Assembly (NCBI GenBank): GCA_916610825.1
Contig: OU744446.1
Coordinates: forward strand, 21,709,223 to 21,773,222
DNA from: Haliclystus octoradiatus
Lineage: Eukaryota > Cnidaria > Staurozoa > Stauromedusae > Haliclystidae
Reading direction: 5' to 3'
Length of the DNA stretch: 64,000 nt
Under the pieces are notes generated by a model. That model was not told the DNA's origin. It made no database searches and was given only the letters and a program-made list of their open reading frames with translations. The position numbers and the translations under genes were made by a program. Positions 59,660 through 64,000 of this stretch are shown piece by piece (position 1 is the first letter of the stretch; every line of letters begins with the position of its first letter).

Positions 59660-62600
59660 AACTAGGCATTGCTTTTGGTCATTTTGAGCTGTTTTTGAAA
59701 AATTCAAATTCCCTTGGGAATTAAGCATTGTTTTAAGTCATTTTGAGCTGTTTTTGTAAAATTCGAATTCCCTTGGGAATTAAGCATTGTTTTAGGTCAT
59801 TTTGAGCTGTTTTTGAAAAATTCGAATTCCCTTGGGAATTAAGCATTTAGGTCATTTTGAGCTGTTTTTGTAAAATTCGAATTCCCTTGGGAATTAAGCA
59901 TTGTTTTTGTCATTTTGAGCTGATTTTGTAAAATTCGAATTCCCTTGGGAATTAAGCATTGTTTTAAGTCATTTTGAGCTGTTTTTGTAAAATTCGAATT
60001 CCCTTGGGAATTAAGCATTGTTTTAGGTCATTTTGAGCTGTTTTTGAAAAATTTGAATTCCCTTGGGAATTAAGCATTGTTTTTGTCATTTCGAGCTGAT
60101 TTTGTAAAATTCGAATTCCCTTGGGAATTAAGCATTGTTTTAGGTCATTTTGAGCTGTTTTTGAAAAATTCGAATTCCCTTGGGAATTAAGCATTGTTTT
60201 AGGTCATTTTGAGCTGTTTTTGAAAAATTCGAATTCCCTTGGGAATTAAGCATTGTTTTAGGTCATTTTGAGCTGTTTTTGAAAAATTTGAATTCCCTTG
60301 GGAATTAAGCATTGTTTTAGGTCATTTTGAGCTGTTTTTGTAAAATTCGAATTCTCTTGAGAATTAAGCAATGTTTTAGGTCATTTTTAAGCTGTTTTTG
60401 AAAAATTCGAATTCCCTTGGGAATTAAGCATTGTTTTTGTCATTTTGAGCTGATTTTGTAAAATTCGAATTCCCTTGGGAATTAAGCATTGTTTTAAGTC
60501 ATTTTGAGCTGTTTTTGTAAAATTCGAATTCCCTTCGGAATTAAACATTGTTTTAGGTCATTTTGAGCTGTTTTTGAAAAATTCGAATTCCCTTGGGAAT
60601 TAAGCATTGTTTTAGGTCATTTTGAGCTGATTTTGTAAAATTCGAATTCCCTTGGGAATTAAGCATTGTTTTAAGTCATTTTGAGCTGTTTTTGTAAAAT
60701 TCGAATTCCCTTGGGAATTAAGCATTGTTTTAGGTCATTTTGAGCTGTTTTTGAAAAATTTGAATTCCCTTGGGAATTAAGCATTGTTTTTGTCATTTCG
60801 AGCTGATTTTGTAAAATTCGAATTCCCTTGGGAATTAAGCATTGTTTTAGGTCATTTTGAGCTGTTTTTGAAAAATTCGAATTCCCTTGGGAATTAAGCA
60901 TTGTTTTAGGTCATTTTGAGCTGTTTTTGAAAAATTCGAATTCCCTTGGGAATTAAGCATTGTTTTAGGTCATTTTGAGCTGTTTTTGAAAAATTTGAAT
61001 TCCCTTGGGAATTAAGCATTGTTTTAGGTCATTTTGAGCTGTTTTTGTAAATTCGAATTCTCTTGAGAATTAAGCAATGTTTTAGGTCATTTTTAAGCTG
61101 TTTTTGAAAAATTCGAATTCCCTTGGGAATTAAGCATTGTTTTTGTCATTTTGAGCTGATTTTGTAAAATTCGAATTCCCTTGGGAATTAAGCATTGTTT
61201 TAAGTCATTTTGAGCTGTTTTTGTAAAATTCGAATTCCCTTCGGAATTAAACATTGTTTTAGGTCATTTTGAGCTGTTTTTGAAAAATTTGAATTCCCTT
61301 GGTAATTAAGCATTGTTTTAGGTCATTTTGAGCTGTTTTTGTAAAATTCGAATTCTCTTGGGAATTAGGCATTGTTTTTGATCGGTTTAAGCTGTTTTTG
61401 TAAAATTCGAATTCCCTTGAGAATTAAGCAATGTTTTAGGTCATTTTGAGCTGTTTTTGAAAAATTCGAATTCCATTGGGAACTGGGCATTGTTTTTGGT
61501 CATTTTGAGCTGTTTTTGAAAAATTCGAATTCCCTTGGGAACTGGGCATTGTTTATGGTCATTTTGAGCTGTTTTTGAAAAATTCAAATTCCCTTGGGAA
61601 TTAAGCATTGTTTTAGGTCATTTTGAGCTGTTTTAGAAAAATTCGAATTCCCTTGGGAATTAAGCATTGTTTTAGGTCATTTTAAGCTGTTTTTGAAAAA
61701 TTCAAATTCCCTTGGGAATCAAGCATTGTTTTAGGTCATTTTGAGCTGTTTTTGAAAAATTCAAATTCCCTTGGGAATTAAGCATTGTCTTAGGTCATAT
61801 TGAACTGATTTTGTAAAATTCGAATTCCCTCTTGAACTGGGCATTGTTTTTGGTCATTTTGAGCTGTTTTTGTGAAATTCGAATTCCCTTGGGAATTAGG
61901 CATTGTTTTTGATCGGTTTAAGCTGTTTTTGTAAAATTCGAATTCTCTTAGGAATTAAGCATTGTTTTAGGTCATTTTGGGCTGTTTTTGTAAAATTCGA
62001 ATTCCCTTGGGAATTAAGCATTGTTTTAGGTCATTTTGAACTGATTTTGTTAAATTTGAATTCCCTTGGGAACTGGGCATTGTTTTTGGTCATTTTGAGC
62101 TGTTTTTGAAAAATTCAAATTCCCTTGGGAATTAAGCATTGTTTTAGGTCATTTTGAGCTGTTTTTGAAAAATTCGAATTCCCTTGGGAATTAGGCATTG
62201 TTTTTGATCGGTTTAAGCTGTTTTTGTAAAATTGGAATTCCCTTGGGAATTAAGCCTTGTTTTAGTTCATTTTGAGCTGTTTTTGTAAAATTCGAATTCC
62301 CTTGGGAATTAAGCATTGTTTTTGTCATTTTGAGCTGATTTTGTAGAATTCGAATTCCCTTGGGAATTAAGCATTGTTTTAAGTCATTTTGAGCTGTTTT
62401 TGAAAAATTCAAATTCCCTTGGGAATTAAGCATTGTTTTAGGTCATATTGAACTGATTTTGTAAAATTCGAATTCCCTCTTGAACTGGGCATTGTTTTTG
62501 GTCATTTTGAGCTGTTTTTGAAAAATTCAAATTCCCTTGGGAATTAAGCATTGTTTTAGGTCATTTTGAGCTGTTTTTGTAAAATTCGAATTCCCTTGGG

Positions 62601-64000
62601 AACTGGGCATTGTTTTAGGTCATTTTGAACTGTTTTTGAAAAATTCGAATTCCCTTGGGAATTAAGCATTGTTTTTGGTCATTTTAAGCTGTTTTTGAAA
62701 AATTCGAATTCCCTTGGGAATTAAGCATTGTTTTAGGTCATTTTGAGCTGTTTTTGAAAAATTCGAATTCCCTTGGGAATTAAGCATTGTTTTTTCTCAT
62801 TTTCCATTCCCAAGGGAACAAAGCATTGTTTTTAGTCATTTTAAGCTGTTTTTGTGAAATTCGAATTCCCTTGGGAATTAAGCATTGTTTTTGTCATTTT
62901 GAGTTGATTTTGTAAAATTCGAATTCTCTTGGGAATTAGGCATTGTTTTTGATCGGTTTAAGCTGTTTTTGTAAAATTCGAATTCCCTTAGGAATGAAGC
63001 ATTGTTTTAGGTCATTTTGAGCTGTTTTTGTAAAATTCGAATTCCCTTGGGAATTAAGCATTGTTTTAGGTCATTTTGAACTGATTTTGTAAAATTCGAA
63101 TTTCCTTGGGACTGGGCATTGTTTTTGGTCATTTTGAGCTGTTTTTGAAAGATTCAAATTCCCTTGGGAATTAAGCATTTTTTTTTATGTCATTTTGAGC
63201 TGTTTTTGAAAAATTCAAATTCCCTTGGGATTTAAGCATTGTTTTAGGTCATTTTGAGCTGTTTTTGTAAAATTCGAATTCCCTTGGGAATTAAGCATTG
63301 TTTTTGTCATTTTGAGCTGATTTTGTAAAATTCGAATTTCCTTGGGAATTAAGCATTGTTTTAGGTCATTTTGAGCTGTTTTTGTAAAATTCGAATTCCC
63401 TTGGGAATTAAGCATTGTTTTTGTCATTTTGAGCTGATTTTGTAAAATTCGAATTCTCTTGGGAATTAAGCATTGTTTTAAGTCATTTTGAGCTGTTTTT
63501 GTAAAATTCGAATTCCCTTCGGAATTAAACATTGTTTTAGGTCATTTTGAGCTGTTTTTGAAAAATTTGAATTCCCTTGGGAATTAAGCATTGTTTTAGG
63601 TCATTTTGAGCTGTTTTTGTAAAATTCGAATTCTCTTGGGAATTAGGCATTGTTTTTGATCGGTTTAAGCTGTTTTTGTAAAATTCGAATTCCCTTGAGA
63701 ATTAAGCAATGTTTTAGGTCATTTTGAGCTGTTTTTGAAAAATTCGAATTCCATTGGGAACTGGGCATTGTTTTTGGTCATTTTGAGCTGTTTTTGAAAA
63801 ATTCGAATTCCCTTGGGAACTGGGCATTGTTTATGGTCATTTTGAGCTGTTTTTGAAAAATTCAAATTCCCTTGGGAATTAAGCATTGTTTTAGGTCATT
63901 TTTAGCTGTTTTAGAAAAATTCGAATTCCCTTGGGAATTAAGCATTGTTTTAGGTCATTTTAAGCTGTTTTTGAAAAATTCAAATTCCCTTGGGAATTAA
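59660..64000. repeat. 5.55-kb superblock, second copy (cut by window edge)
   Basis: Matches to the first copy hold at 5,552-5,554 bp through the whole visible part. They include TCATTTCGAGC, AAGCAATG with TTTTTAAGCTG, ATTGTTTATGG, CCCTCTTGAACTGGG, and ATTTTTTTTTATGTC near 57,625 and 63,175. The window ends before the block does. Confidence 0.87.
62778..62816 (+). repeat. 39-bp flipped-core monomer, copy 4 (variant)
   Basis: It has the same length and position in its block as the other copies, but reads CCATTCCCAAGGGAACAAAGC-like rather than CATACCCAAGGGTACAAAG. Here the flanks restore a clean TTCCCAAGGGAA dyad around the flipped centre. It lies 3,333 bp after copy 3. Confidence 0.88.

Larger units (their letters stand above)
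1..64000. repeat. 59-bp satellite DNA array filling the whole window
   Basis: Every part of the window that I read is made of one 59-bp unit in direct head-to-tail order. In the type A phase used here, the unit starts AATTAAGCATTG, passes through TTTTAGGTC, CATTTTGAGCTG and TTTTTGTAAAATTC, and ends GAATTCCCTTGGG. Type A contains 14 A, 26 T, 12 G and 7 C. About 1,085 units fit by division. No inverted segment longer than a few bases, no unique spacer and no mobile element interrupts it, and both window edges cut through the array. Tandem arrays of this size and monomer length are typical of eukaryotic heterochromatic satellites. Location (centromere, pericentromere or subtelomere) and species cannot be decided from sequence alone. 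No coding region is supported anywhere in the window. Confidence 0.98.

Noticed and set aside
1..64000. CRISPR array
   Set aside because: Unit length is in a plausible range, but there are no unique spacers. The whole unit is repeated, with type-specific substitutions.
1..64000. Identity with the 59-bp FokI satellite of Vicia faba
   Set aside because: The monomer length is the same, but no FokI site (GGATG or CATCC) is present in any monomer type I read, and I cannot compare sequences here. A search against plant satellite collections would settle it.
1..64000. Bacterial or phage accessory region with a new gene system
   Set aside because: No gene, ribosome binding site, operon or tRNA is present. 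A 64-kb homogeneous satellite with nested HORs is a eukaryotic heterochromatin pattern.
1..64000. Pure assembly artefact
   Set aside because: Copies carry ordered private variants and several distinct block sizes, which a simple looping error would not create. Individual recent duplications (649 and 412 bp) still deserve read-level checks.

Overview
The window is one uninterrupted satellite DNA array. A 59-bp AT-rich monomer (about 68% A+T) is repeated head to tail in a single orientation from base 1 to base 64,000, roughly 1,085 copies by simple division. I see no gene, RNA gene, transposon, CRISPR array, simple-sequence block or unique spacer. Neither edge of the window is an array boundary. 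This points to constitutive heterochromatin of a eukaryote (pericentromeric, centromeric or subtelomeric) in a long-read assembly. A plant is plausible, but the sequence alone does not fix the lineage.

The monomers fall into a few types. A is the 59-bp consensus. B begins AACTGGG and carries TTCAAA at the CpG site. D has TTAAGTC in place of TTAGGTC. E and F carry TTTGAA at the CpG site. C is a 58-bp form with TTTTTGTC and GCTGATTTT. H has AAGCTTTG at its head and CGACTTCCC at the CpG site. I carries GATCGGTTTAAGC. There are also 60-, 55-, 47- and 39-bp indel forms. The types recur in fixed orders. The two basic modules are a 236-bp tetramer (B-D-E-A) and a 412-bp heptamer (a-A-C-a-A-C-D60, where 'a' is an A-like monomer with GAAAAATTCG).

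These modules are built into larger higher-order repeats. Bases 1-10,250 hold diverged, short-range duplications (offsets 1,628, 1,002, 1,888/1,947, 649 and 885 bp). Bases 11,100-25,500 are organised around a 3.58-kb tandem duplication and its relatives. Bases 25,521 to about 40,460 form an 8.5-9.0-kb tandem superblock. Bases 38,340-54,280 carry nested 3,650-, 2,768-, 3,180-, 2,528-, 944-, 590-, 412- and 293-bp repeats. Bases 54,106-64,000 are a 5.55-kb tandem duplication containing 707-bp and 2.2-kb repeats.

Two diverged forms, a 39-bp unit with a flipped CCCAAGGG core and the GATCGG type, occur only in roughly the first 2.5 kb and the last 8 kb. The middle looks like a younger, more homogenised domain that expanded inside older satellite.

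No genes act together here. What the sequence shows is physical: T-tracts phased at exactly 10 bp, overlapping palindromes at every monomer junction, one CpG per monomer that has decayed in both possible directions, and a trimer length of 177 bp close to a nucleosome repeat. Open frames of up to 115 codons exist on the minus strand but are by-products of the repeat.
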